From Alysiella crassa DSM 2578 (GTDB taxonomy: Bacteria > Pseudomonadota > Gammaproteobacteria > Burkholderiales > Neisseriaceae), in assembly GCF_000745955.1 (NCBI RefSeq), contig NZ_JQKH01000006.1, positions 1-64,000 on the forward strand: a DNA stretch of 64,000 nucleotides. Reading direction: 5' to 3'. How positions within the stretch are numbered: the stretch's first letter is position 1; each line of letters opens with the position of its first letter. Shown one piece after another: positions 24,357 through 32,195 of this stretch. The notes below the pieces were generated by a model that saw only the letters and a program-made list of their open reading frames with translations, did no database searches and was not told the origin of the DNA. A program made the position numbers and the translations under genes.

Positions 24357-25434
24357 AATAGGCGCGATACAATTCACGCCGCATATCAATCAAAGCACAT
24401 TCTGCCGCTTCATAATTGACCTGTTCAGGCAGCCTGCAAGGATTTTCATTAAATAAATCTTGCACTTCTTGGTTCAATTGTTCTGCTTGCGACAATAAAG
24501 TTTCATAATCCAAACTCCCCTGTTTAATCGCCAACAATTCATCACGATTATCACGGCGCACCCGAATTTCTCCGTGAACCGCAATGTCTCGCGCCATTTG
24601 TAACAAGCGGAATGTGTGCATCATATTTTTGCTGTCGTAGCCGCCTTGATGGGCTTGATTATTTTGGTAACGCGTTTCGTTGCGCTCGCGTACCCATTGC
24701 CAATAGGAAGCGTATTCGCGGTAATAGCTGCTGTAACCGTCCTGATTAAACGACAAATACGCCACGCGTTTGGCGTGGGGTGGAATGCTGCTCACGGTCA
24801 AACTGTTTGCCATATTTTTCGGCGCAACGCCGCGATAGCCAAGCGAACCGTCTTCATCATAAAACACGGCGAATAAATTACGCGCGTGTGGCACGGCAGC
24901 CAAGCCGATTTTTTCAGGCTGCCTATTTGTTTCTGCCAACCATATTGGCAAATCAATTGTGTCATTTTCTTGAATAATATAACAAAAATCCAATAACGAT
25001 TTTTTCTCGGGCGACATTGGATTATTGATTTTCTTGTTTAAACCACGCGCTTTTTTAATTTGCCCCAAAGCGTAACCTGCAAAACTGTGCTGACATGCTT
25101 GTGAAACAAACCAATCCAGCCGCAAATTGTCCATAATCGGCGCACGTTGGCGTATGCAATCTGTGGGCGCGGCGAGCAGTTCCAGCGCGTGTGGATTGCT
25201 CGCCAACAGTAATTCCACAAATCGCCCCAGTTCATAATACACAATGTCATTGCTTTCATTGGCAATTTGCGGTGTGTAGTGCAAACTAAAATACTGTTTT
25301 GGTGGCAAATAAAACACGCCTTTGATGTCCCAATCGGATTCTGGGGTTGCCAAACCGTAGGCGCGGCTGCCTGAAACGGTTTCCAGTAAAATCAGATTTT
25401 GTGAATGCAAATCGGCAAGGGTAAGTGTGTGCAT
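24343..25434 (-). CDS. RlaP-family nucleotidyltransferase (COG3541-like)
   Basis: About 363 residues with a DNA polymerase beta-type nucleotidyltransferase head: ETVSGSRAYGLATPESDWDIKGVF has the GS motif and the two metal-binding Asp (SDWD), and a third acidic residue follows downstream. The rest is helical. The family (RlaP / YcgL, COG3541) is linked to RNA repair cassettes but its reaction is not settled to my knowledge. The start at 25434 lies 1 bp after the stop of the gene upstream; a DUS spans the junction and supplies both that stop and a possible AGG ribosome-binding site. Two DUS peptides (NRQPEK and CRLPEQ) and a QAA-stop end are visible. Confidence 0.8.
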   Translation of the reverse strand: MHTLTLADLHSQNLILLETVSGSRAYGLATPESDWDIKGVFYLPPKQYFSLHYTPQIANESNDIVYYELGRFVELLLASNPHALELLAAPTDCIRQRAPIMDNLRLDWFVSQACQHSFAGYALGQIKKARGLNKKINNPMSPEKKSLLDFCYIIQENDTIDLPIWLAETNRQPEKIGLAAVPHARNLFAVFYDEDGSLGYRGVAPKNMANSLTVSSIPPHAKRVAYLSFNQDGYSSYYREYASYWQWVRERNETRYQNNQAHQGGYDSKNMMHTFRLLQMARDIAVHGEIRVRRDNRDELLAIKQGSLDYETLLSQAEQLNQEVQDLFNENPCRLPEQVNYEAAECALIDMRRELYRAYFQAA

Positions 25435-25435
25435 A

Positions 25436-26218
25436 TCAGGCAGCCTGAACAATATTTTTATCACAACGATTTAAGGTGGAGCGGAACAATTCATTCAAAG
25501 GTTCAATATCCCTGATTTGGCTGTCTGGCGGTGTCAGTTGCGCCACTTCATTTGCCAAATTGAGCGTTACATGGCGCAAATTGGCACTTAAAATATGGCG
25601 ATATTGTTCGTCTTTTTCTGATTTTAATTCAATTAAATCAAAAATTTCTTGATGATGTTCAGGCTGCCAGTCTTGCATTAAATCGCGCAACACCATAGGC
25701 GGCACACCACCGTGCAACACCGCTCAACGCGCCGCCAACAAAGGGCGCAACACATAAAACCATTTTTTCAAACGAATTTCGCCATCTAAATCCAAATCTT
25801 TCAAAGCATTATGGGCAATGCCACGATAATGATGTAATAAAGGGGCAGCCTGAACGTAGTGCGGCAAAAGTGGATTTAATTGGGCAATAAATTCCGTATC
25901 CTGTTGATAAATCGTGGGCGAATTCAGCCATTCCAGTAAAACAGCATTGCTTTTGCGTAACAAAGACAAGGTTTTGCGAATATCCCAGCCACCGACATCA
26001 AACCATTGATTTTCAATGTATTCAAATGTATCTTTGTGTTCGCCTATGCTCAAATACACATCGCTGGGCGAGATGTAAATGGCGCGAACATCGTAATCGC
26101 TGTCGGGCGATGGGAAACCCCATGCGCGGCTACCACTTTCGGCAACGTGCAAAAAATGGATGTGTTTTTGCTGACTGATTTCATGGAGTTTTTGGATAAT
26201 TTGCGTCTTCATATTCAT
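25436..26218 (-). pseudogene. RlaP-family nucleotidyltransferase interrupted by in-frame TGA
   Basis: The first part (26218-25724, 164 codons) has the intact catalytic head AESGSRAWGFPSPDSDYDVRAIY with D41 and D43. It then meets TGA at 25724-25726, directly after YVLRPLLAAR. Reading on in the same frame gives AVLHGGVPPMVLRDLMQDW and another 85 codons without a stop, ending IVQAA on a DUS. In the related family the segment LRPLLAAR is followed by Trp, so a TGG to TGA change is the simplest cause. The downstream part has a GTG at 25720 but lacks the catalytic head and would hardly work alone. It may be a fresh nonsense mutation, a sequencing error or a read-through site. Confidence 0.75.
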
Positions 26219-26240
26219 ATTTGCTTTCAGGCTGCCTGAA

Positions 26241-26636
26241 TTATTCGGTAAACGCCATAATGCCTTGTAAACCCGATTGTTTCACTTTTTCGGTAAATTC
26301 ATTTAAATCATGGGCTTGAGTGGAATGGCTCACGGCTTTGATTAACATGGGCGCGTTTAAGCCGCTAATCATGGCGGATTGTTGTGGCACGATGAGTTTC
26401 ATGGCGGCGTTGCAGGGGGTTGCGCCGAAAATATCGGTTAAAATCAACACACCGTTGCCGCAATTGATTTCGGGCAACAGGGTTTGGGCACGTGTAATGA
26501 TGATGGCGTGGTCATCGGTGTTTTCCACATTGAGTAGGCGAATGTGGTCAAAATTAAAATTGGGGAAAAAATGGCTGGCGAGTTGTGTGTATGCCGCACC
26601 CAATGATTCGTGGGTAATGATTAATAAACCTATCAT
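26241..26636 (-). CDS. PTS EIIA component, mannose/fructose type
   Basis: A 131-residue single-domain EIIA(Man) protein. MIGLLIITHESLG holds the phosphorylated H9; VLILTDIFGATPCNAA is the second family signature. It receives phosphate from HPr. No EIIB, EIIC or EIID gene lies beside it, which matches the incomplete, regulatory PTS of Neisseria in which such a protein senses carbon or phosphate state. Its expected partner ptsH is 2 kb downstream on the same strand, with the nucleotidyltransferase pair between. Confidence 0.92.
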   Translation of the reverse strand: MIGLLIITHESLGAAYTQLASHFFPNFNFDHIRLLNVENTDDHAIIITRAQTLLPEINCGNGVLILTDIFGATPCNAAMKLIVPQQSAMISGLNAPMLIKAVSHSTQAHDLNEFTEKVKQSGLQGIMAFTE

Positions 26637-26739
26637 AATCTTCTCAAAATAAAATAATAGGTGAAGTGTAATAGATTTTTAGGCAGCCTGAAAGTCTAAA
26701 ATCTGTTATATTCACGCCTTTTTTATTTGAGATAAATAC

Positions 26740-28038
26740 ATGGATTTACGACACAAAATCGCCACCAGCCCCATGAGTGTACAACAATGGTTGGTGGTTG
26801 TATTAGCGGTATTACTGAATATGTTAGATGGTTTTGATGTATTGGCGGTTGCGTTTACCGCGAAAAGCATTAAAGCGGAGTTGGGTTTGAGTGGCGCACA
26901 AATTGGCACGCTGATGAGTGCGGGTTTATTGGGTATGGCGGCAGGTTCGCTGTTGCTGGGGCCTTTGGCGGATAAATTTGGTCGCCGCCCTTTGGTGCTG
27001 CTTTCTACGGCTTTGTCGGCGGTGGGCATGTTGCTGACTTATTTTGCCCATTCTTTTGAAATAATTACCTTTTCTCGTGTGATTACAGGTTTAGGTGTGG
27101 GTGGGATTTTGCCGTGTACCAATGTGCTTGTGAGTGAATATGCCAATAAAAAATGGCGCGGTTTGGCGATTGCGATTTACGCGGCGGGTTTTGGCGTGGG
27201 GGCGATGTTGGGCGGCATGTCGGCGGTGATGTTGCAGGCAGAATATGGTTGGCGCGCAGTGTTTTTGACGGGCGCATTGGCGACTGGGGCGACATGGGTG
27301 ATTATTTTTGTCTTGCTGCCTGAAAGTGTGGACTTTTTAATGAGCAAACGCCCAGTCAATGCCAAAGCACGTTTGAATGCGATTGCGGCGAAAATTGGTT
27401 TGGCGGGCGATTGGGACGTGTTGGCAGAAAACCAGTCTGCTCAACAAAAAGTGTCCTTTTTACGATTATTTGAAGCCGAGCAAATTCGGACGACTTTGTT
27501 GATTTGGTTGGCATTTATTGGCGTGATGGCATCATTTTATTTCATCAGCTCATGGACACCCGCTTTGCTGGAAGAAGCAGGCATGGCAAAAGAAAAAAGC
27601 CAAACCGTAGGCATGGGCATTTCCATTGGCGGTACGATAGGTTCGCTGGTGTTTGGTTTTTTGGTGAGCCGTTGGGATTCGCGTAAAGTATTGTTATGGT
27701 TTACGATTTTATCGGCTTTGGCGGTGTGTGTGTTTGTGCCAGCGACTTCGGCTTTGTCTTTGGCGTTGGGTTTGGCGGTGTTATTGGGGGCGTTGATTAA
27801 TGCGTGTATTGCGGGTTTGTACACGATTAACCCCACTTTGTACGCCACAGATTTTCGCAGCACAGGCGTGAGCATGGCGATTGGCGTGGGGCGATTGGGT
27901 TCCATTGTTTCGCCTTTGGCGGTGGGCGTGTTGTTGGACGCGGGTTGGCAGAAAAATCAGTTGTATTTTGGTGCGGCGATTATTTTATTATTGACGGCTG
28001 TGGCAGTCGCATTGTTAAAACCGAAAAATAATGCTTAA
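26740..28038 (+). CDS. MFS transporter, aromatic acid:H+ symporter (AAHS) type
   Basis: A 432-residue transporter with 12 predicted membrane helices. The AAHS mark LDGFDVLAVAFTA lies in helix 1; GPLADKFGRRPL is the conserved loop 2-3 motif and SRVITGLGVGGILPCTNVLVSEY lies in helix 4, both typical of the family of PcaK, BenK and MucK. It should import an aromatic or related carboxylic acid with protons. No aromatic catabolic gene was seen nearby, so the substrate is open. It is divergent from the EIIA gene. Confidence 0.88.
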   Translation: MDLRHKIATSPMSVQQWLVVVLAVLLNMLDGFDVLAVAFTAKSIKAELGLSGAQIGTLMSAGLLGMAAGSLLLGPLADKFGRRPLVLLSTALSAVGMLLTYFAHSFEIITFSRVITGLGVGGILPCTNVLVSEYANKKWRGLAIAIYAAGFGVGAMLGGMSAVMLQAEYGWRAVFLTGALATGATWVIIFVLLPESVDFLMSKRPVNAKARLNAIAAKIGLAGDWDVLAENQSAQQKVSFLRLFEAEQIRTTLLIWLAFIGVMASFYFISSWTPALLEEAGMAKEKSQTVGMGISIGGTIGSLVFGFLVSRWDSRKVLLWFTILSALAVCVFVPATSALSLALGLAVLLGALINACIAGLYTINPTLYATDFRSTGVSMAIGVGRLGSIVSPLAVGVLLDAGWQKNQLYFGAAIILLLTAVAVALLKPKNNA

Positions 28039-28090
28039 TCCAGATTGCTCAACGGCGTTTATTTTGCCTTGTTGAGAGCCTTGCGGTAAA

Positions 28091-28232
28091 CTTTCAGGCT
28101 GCCTTTCAGTACGCACCATTTTGACTAACACCAAAAATGTAGGGTGCGTATCACGTACCAAATGATTCAAATAACGTGGCATTTCGGTGCGTCATAAGCA
28201 CCCTACATGGGTTTTGTTGTGTACTTTCAGGC
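28091..28232. repeat. DUS-armed GTAGGGTGCG repeat
   Basis: DUS, CAGTACGCACCATTTTGAC arm, core 28139-28206 (GTAGGGTGCGTATC to GCACCCTAC), arm GTTTTGTTGTGTAC, DUS ending in CCTGCAA. It lies between the transporter gene and creA. Confidence 0.7.
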
Positions 28233-28276
28233 AGCCTGCAATTATCTCATTATCATGAATCAACAAAGGAAAAATC

Positions 28277-28846
28277 ATGAAAACCAAACTCTGTGTTCTC
28301 GCCGCCGCTTTTTTATTGGCAGCCTGTGGCGAAAAAACCGATAAAATCGGCGAAGCATCCACCGTATTCAATATGCTGGGCAAAAACGACCGCATTGAGG
28401 TGGAAGCATTTGACGACCCCGATGTGAAAGGCTTGTCTTGCTTTTTGTCTTACGCGAAAAAAGGCGGCTTGAAAGAAACCGTGAATTTGGAAGAAGACGC
28501 GTCTGACGCTTCCGTGTCCTGCGTCCAAACCGCACCTGTGGTGGAATATTACGAAAGCGTGGTCGCCAAACCACGCAAAGTATTCAAACGCGATGCCAGT
28601 TTCGCCTTCAAAAGCCTGCAAATCATGCGCTATTACGACAGCAAACGCAAAGCCTTTGCCTACATGGTTTACAGCGATAAAATCATTCAAGGTTCGCCGA
28701 AAAACTCATTGAGCGCGTGGTCGTGCTATGGCGGCACCCCCAGCAGCGCGGCAAACACGGCAACCGCCACCGCTTCCGCCAGCACACCCAACACGCCCGT
28801 TGTGCCAACGCAAAAACACGGTGCGTGCGTGATTAGCATGAAATAA
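28277..28846 (+). CDS. creA: CreA family lipoprotein
   Basis: A 189-residue protein with the lipobox LAAC (C17) after a short signal, then the CreA domain: IGEASTVFNMLGKNDRIEVEAFDDPDVKGLSCFLSYAKKGG and LQIMRYYDSKRKAFAYMVYSDKIIQGSPKNS are strongly conserved. Function of CreA is unknown. The C terminus carries an Ala/Thr/Ser-rich insertion (about 25 residues) before a final HGACVISMK, longer than in E. coli CreA. GGAAAAATC lies before the start. A G/C-rich hairpin terminator follows. Confidence 0.9.
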   Translation: MKTKLCVLAAAFLLAACGEKTDKIGEASTVFNMLGKNDRIEVEAFDDPDVKGLSCFLSYAKKGGLKETVNLEEDASDASVSCVQTAPVVEYYESVVAKPRKVFKRDASFAFKSLQIMRYYDSKRKAFAYMVYSDKIIQGSPKNSLSAWSCYGGTPSSAANTATATASASTPNTPVVPTQKHGACVISMK

Positions 28847-28866
28847 TTTTTTCTATTTTCAATAAT

Positions 28867-28904
28867 CTGTCCCCTCCCCCGCCAGACGGGAGGGGACAGT
28901 TTTC
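28867..28904 (+). terminator. terminator hairpin with CCCTCC-type core
   Basis: CTGTCCCCTCCC (28867-28878) pairs with GGGAGGGGACAG (28888-28899), followed by TTTT. It is the shortest form of the CCCTCTCC repeat family and here sits as the terminator of creA; a DUS follows at once. Confidence 0.7.
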
Positions 28905-28964
28905 AGGCAGCCTGAATATTTTAAAAAGGCAGCCTGAAAACCTATTTCTCTAAATAAAAACAAA

Positions 28965-29876
28965 ATGTTCACACTTATATTCCCCCATTTATTGCGCTCT
29001 GAACACGAGCAGCTTCCCGAATTAAATATCCCCACATTTAACCATTTACTGCGCCACGCCCAATTTCAGGCTGCCCCCAAATCCACCGCCGAACTCTACC
29101 AAATCCACCTGTGCGACCAACTCGCCCAGCCACAAAATTGCGCCTACGCCAGCCCCATCAATCAACAAATGGGCATGAACAGCGTAACCATTCAACACGG
29201 TGCGGCACTCGCCATCACCGCCGCCGAAGCGCAAACCCTGTGCGATGGGCTAAACCAACTTTACGGCGCAGACGCGCATTTCCACCCCATTCGCCCCGAT
29301 TTATGGCAAATTCAATTTCCCCAAAATATTGATTGGCAAGTAGAAAATATATTTAATTTAAATCAACTACTTGACCCAAACGAAGCCGCCGCCGATTGGC
29401 TACAACTCGCCACCGAAACGCAAATGTATTTACACGCCCACCCAATGAATCAAGACAGAAAATCTTGTCCAATTAATGGCTTATGGATTTGGAACGCGCC
29501 CAGCCACGCGCCAGCGTTTCAGCCAGCCGCCAAAATCGCCAGCGACAGCGCATGGATAAGCCACAGCAGCCAAGATTGCGCCGCCATACCAACAGATTTT
29601 CAAACTTGGCAACGCGATTGTGCCGAACAAAATATTGATTTATCAGCAACAAAAATCTTCAGCGAAACTTTTGTTCACGCCGCAGACACGTATTCATACG
29701 CCGAACAATGGGCAAATTGGGAACGCAATTTTTTCGCCCCCATTGCTGCTGCGTTGCAATCGGGCAGCCTGAAACAGATGAAAATCGTCTGCGAACAAGG
29801 CGAATTGTGTTTCCAAAAACCCAAAGCATGGGCATTTTGGAAACCCGAAAAAGTGTTTGATGGGAAAAAGTTTTAA
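28965..29876 (+). CDS. conserved protein of unknown function, possibly RpfE/COG4255-like
   Basis: A 303-residue soluble protein with no signal peptide or membrane helix. It opens MFTLIFPHLLRSEHE and has NQQMGMNSVTIQH, HPMNQDRKSCPINGLWIWNAP and YSYAEQWANWERNFFAPI. The phrase resembling VNSLWFWG is what I associate with the RpfE-like proteins of beta- and gamma-proteobacteria, which are distantly related to phosphoglycerate mutases; the match is from memory and weak. A DUS encodes SGSLKQMK near the end. It follows creA after 118 bp and ends at a strong terminator. Confidence 0.6.
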   Translation: MFTLIFPHLLRSEHEQLPELNIPTFNHLLRHAQFQAAPKSTAELYQIHLCDQLAQPQNCAYASPINQQMGMNSVTIQHGAALAITAAEAQTLCDGLNQLYGADAHFHPIRPDLWQIQFPQNIDWQVENIFNLNQLLDPNEAAADWLQLATETQMYLHAHPMNQDRKSCPINGLWIWNAPSHAPAFQPAAKIASDSAWISHSSQDCAAIPTDFQTWQRDCAEQNIDLSATKIFSETFVHAADTYSYAEQWANWERNFFAPIAAALQSGSLKQMKIVCEQGELCFQKPKAWAFWKPEKVFDGKKF

Positions 29877-29879
29877 TAG

Positions 29880-29919
29880 TAAACCCACCCTTTTCGTATC
29901 ATAAATAAGGGTGGGTTTA
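29880..29919. terminator. intrinsic terminator
   Basis: TAAACCCACCCTT (29880-29892) pairs perfectly with AAGGGTGGGTTTA (29907-29919) and is followed by TTGG. It lies directly after the stop codon at 29876. Confidence 0.85.
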
Positions 29920-29939
29920 TTGGACGTTCAGACAGCCTG

Positions 29940-30047
29940 AAACCTTTGCAAAACCCTATTTTTTGAACTTTTTTGAAAAATAAATTTATTAAAATTCAAA
30001 ATATTAAAATTTTTAAAAATCAAATTTTAGGTGTTTTGCAAGGGTTT
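29940..30047. mobile_element. possible MITE with TTTGCAAAAC ends
   Basis: AAACCTTTGCAAAAC at 29940 is mirrored by GTTTTGCAAGGGTTT ending at 30047, with about 75 bp of almost pure A/T between. The ends recall the ACCTTTGCAAAA termini I associate with IS5-type elements of Neisseria. No coding capacity remains. Confidence 0.45.
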
Positions 30048-30062
30048 TTGCCTGAAAAAAAT

Positions 30063-30614
30063 TTAGCGGCGTTGGCAAGTTCTCATGACTTTCATGTCAT
30101 CAATTTCTACTTCTACTTGAAATAGCTTATCATTTAAGGTCATGATTTTGCCACGAAATGCCTCATCATCAAATTTACTCAAACTGTCTAGCAGTTCTTT
30201 TTTCATTTCAAGCACTTCGGGATTGCTTTTTTCAAACGCTTTTAACAATCTGCGCGTGTTTTTGTTTTCAATGGGCAAGAGTTTGACAATCGGTTTGGCG
30301 GCTTGTTGTTCAAAGAAATATGCACCGTCAATGCGCCATTTGCTTTGCGTTTGTGCTTCAAATTGCCATACCAAATCTTTTTCACTCAATCGCACGGTTA
30401 AAATGCCTTTGTCGCGGCTGGTGCCATCAGCGTGATAATCTATGTCAAAAGCATAATCCATATTTTCTTCAAATTGCGCGTGACAATGCCATTTGCCCAC
30501 CAACGCAGCCGCATTGTATTGGGGTGCGGTTGCGGTTTGTGGCGCGGATTGGGTCGCACAAGCTGCCAAACCCAATGATAAAATCATTGAATAAACAATC
30601 TTATTTAACATCAT
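30063..30614 (-). CDS. lipoprotein of unknown function
   Basis: A 183-residue protein with a lipoprotein signal ending in the lipobox LAAC (C19). The mature part begins with a Thr/Ala/Pro spacer and then ALVGKWHCHAQFEENMDYAFDIDYHADGTSRDKG, which looks like a lipocalin-type or META-like beta-barrel opening (GKW...), followed by WQFEAQTQSKWRIDG. No catalytic residues are evident. AAGGGC before the first ATG supports the start. It stands alone between a MITE-like segment and a composite repeat. Confidence 0.7.
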   Translation of the reverse strand: MMLNKIVYSMILSLGLAACATQSAPQTATAPQYNAAALVGKWHCHAQFEENMDYAFDIDYHADGTSRDKGILTVRLSEKDLVWQFEAQTQSKWRIDGAYFFEQQAAKPIVKLLPIENKNTRRLLKAFEKSNPEVLEMKKELLDSLSKFDDEAFRGKIMTLNDKLFQVEVEIDDMKVMRTCQRR

Positions 30615-30633
30615 TTTGCCCTTATGAAAATCG

Positions 30634-30766
30634 TTTCAGGCTGCCTTTCAGTACACGACAATTTTTGGGATTTACGCCAATCTGTCCCCTCCCCCGCAAG
30701 CGGGAGAGGGGACAGGTTTCAGGCAATCCAAAGATTTTTGTCGTGTACTAAAAGGCTGCCTGAAAA
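30634..30766. repeat. DUS-armed repeat with CCCTCCCC core
   Basis: The outer arms (DUS, CAGTACACGACAATTTTTGG and mirrored TTTTTGTCGTGTACTAAAAGG, DUS) are those of the GTAGGGTGCG elements, but the core is a CTGTCCCCTCCCCCGC palindrome (about 30681-30718). This copy shows that the cores are exchangeable within one type of frame. Confidence 0.7.
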
Positions 30767-30774
30767 ATCCAAAC

Positions 30775-32067
30775 TCAATCTTTCAAACGCATTTCTGCTG
30801 CACGAGCGTGTGCGGTCAGCATTTCGCCATGCGCCAACACGCTGGCGATTTTGCCCAATTTTTGTGCGCCATCTTCTGAAACTTGAATCAGGCTGCTGCG
30901 TTTTTGGAAATCGTAAGTGCCGAGTGGCGATGAAAAACGCGCTGTGCGGCTGGTTGGCAGCACATGATTGGGGCCCGCGCAATAATCGCCCAAACTTTCG
31001 CTGGTGTATTTGCCCATGAAAATCGCGCCTGCGTGGCGGATTTTTTTCGCCCAAGTTTCGGGATTTTCCACTGACAATTCAAGGTGTTCAGGCGCGATGT
31101 AGTTGGCGACTTCGCAGGCTTCGTCCAAATTGTCCACCAAAATCATCGCGCCACGATTGTTCAGGCTGGCTTCAATAATGGCACGGCGTGGCATTTCTTC
31201 AATCAATTTGTCCATAGACTTTTGTACTTCGTCCAAATAATTCTTTGATGTTGAAATGAGAATGGCTTGCGCGATTTCATCGTGTTCGGCTTGGCTAAAC
31301 AAATCCATAGCCACCCAATCGGCTGGCGTGCTGCCGTCTGCGATGACCAAAATTTCGCTCGGACCCGCCACCATGTCAATCCCGACCACGCCAAATACAC
31401 GCCGTTTTGCTGCTGCAACAAAAGCGTTGCCCGGCCCTGTGATTTTGTCCACTTGCGGTACGGTTTGCGTGCCATACGCCAAAGCCGCCACCGCCTGTGC
31501 GCCACCAATCGTGTACACCTGCGTTACGCCTGCGATGTAGGCGGCTGCCAACACAATGTCGTTGCGCTCGCCTTTGGGCGTTGGCACAACCATGATGATT
31601 TCGGGTACGCCTGCAACGTGGGCGGGCATGGCGTTCATAATCACGCTGCTGGGGTAAGCCGCTTTGCCCCCTGGTACGTAAATGCCCACGCGGTCAAGAG
31701 GCGTGATTTGCTGACCGAGCAACGTGCCGTCTTCATCGGTGTATGTCCACGATTCCATTTTTTGTTTTTGATGGTAGGATTCAATGCGTTGTGCGGCTGT
31801 TTTCAGGGCATTTTGCACGTTTTCAGGCAGCCTGAAAAAGGCTGCACGCAAATCGTCTTGCGATAAAGTCAAATCTGCCATGGATTGAGCCGATGTGCCG
31901 TCAAATTTGTTGGTGTATGCCACCACCGCCTCATCGCCGCGCTGTTTCACATCGGCGCAAATATCGGCGACAATTTGGTCAATTTTCGGGTCTTGCGCGG
32001 TTTCAAAGGCGAGCAAGTTTTTCAGTTCGGTTTGGAAATTGGGGGATTGTTTGTTTAAAAATTGCAT
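30775..32067 (-). CDS. hisD: histidinol dehydrogenase
   Basis: A 430-residue zinc enzyme that carries out the last two oxidations of histidine synthesis (histidinol to histidine). Family segments seen: [73 protein letters not shown] with the zinc and catalytic His, and [23 protein letters not shown]. The start MQFLNKQS at 32067 fits family length; a longer upstream frame runs through a repeat. A DUS encodes FFRLPENVQ. The gene is far from hisF, hisA and hisH. Confidence 0.97.
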   Translation of the reverse strand: MQFLNKQSPNFQTELKNLLAFETAQDPKIDQIVADICADVKQRGDEAVVAYTNKFDGTSAQSMADLTLSQDDLRAAFFRLPENVQNALKTAAQRIESYHQKQKMESWTYTDEDGTLLGQQITPLDRVGIYVPGGKAAYPSSVIMNAMPAHVAGVPEIIMVVPTPKGERNDIVLAAAYIAGVTQVYTIGGAQAVAALAYGTQTVPQVDKITGPGNAFVAAAKRRVFGVVGIDMVAGPSEILVIADGSTPADWVAMDLFSQAEHDEIAQAILISTSKNYLDEVQKSMDKLIEEMPRRAIIEASLNNRGAMILVDNLDEACEVANYIAPEHLELSVENPETWAKKIRHAGAIFMGKYTSESLGDYCAGPNHVLPTSRTARFSSPLGTYDFQKRSSLIQVSEDGAQKLGKIASVLAHGEMLTAHARAAEMRLKD

Positions 32068-32110
32068 GGTAGGGCTTTCGTTTTTTGAATTTAATTTAAA
32101 TATTTCAATT

Positions 32111-32189
32111 GTAGGGTGCGCCGTGCGCACCCAATTTTTGTGAGAAATTTGATATTTGTGCGAATTTTGGTGCGCACGGCGCACCCTAC
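32111..32189. repeat. GTAGGGTGCG palindrome without DUS arms
   Basis: Bare core GTAGGGTGCGCCGTGCGCACCC ... GGTGCGCACGGCGCACCCTAC in the gap between the NYN gene and hisD. The stem is long and near perfect and may also act on transcript ends of the minus-strand NYN gene. Confidence 0.7.
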
Positions 32190-32195
32190 AACAAA

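Noticed and set aside
25436-25720. Separate small gene starting at GTG 25720
   Set aside because: It continues the reading frame of the RlaP gene past the TGA and matches its C-terminal half, so it is treated as part of the interrupted gene.
24343-26218. Classic MNT/HEPN toxin-antitoxin pair
   Set aside because: Both proteins have the nucleotidyltransferase head and belong to one family; no HEPN toxin with an RxxxxH motif was seen, and length is far above that of MNT antitoxins.
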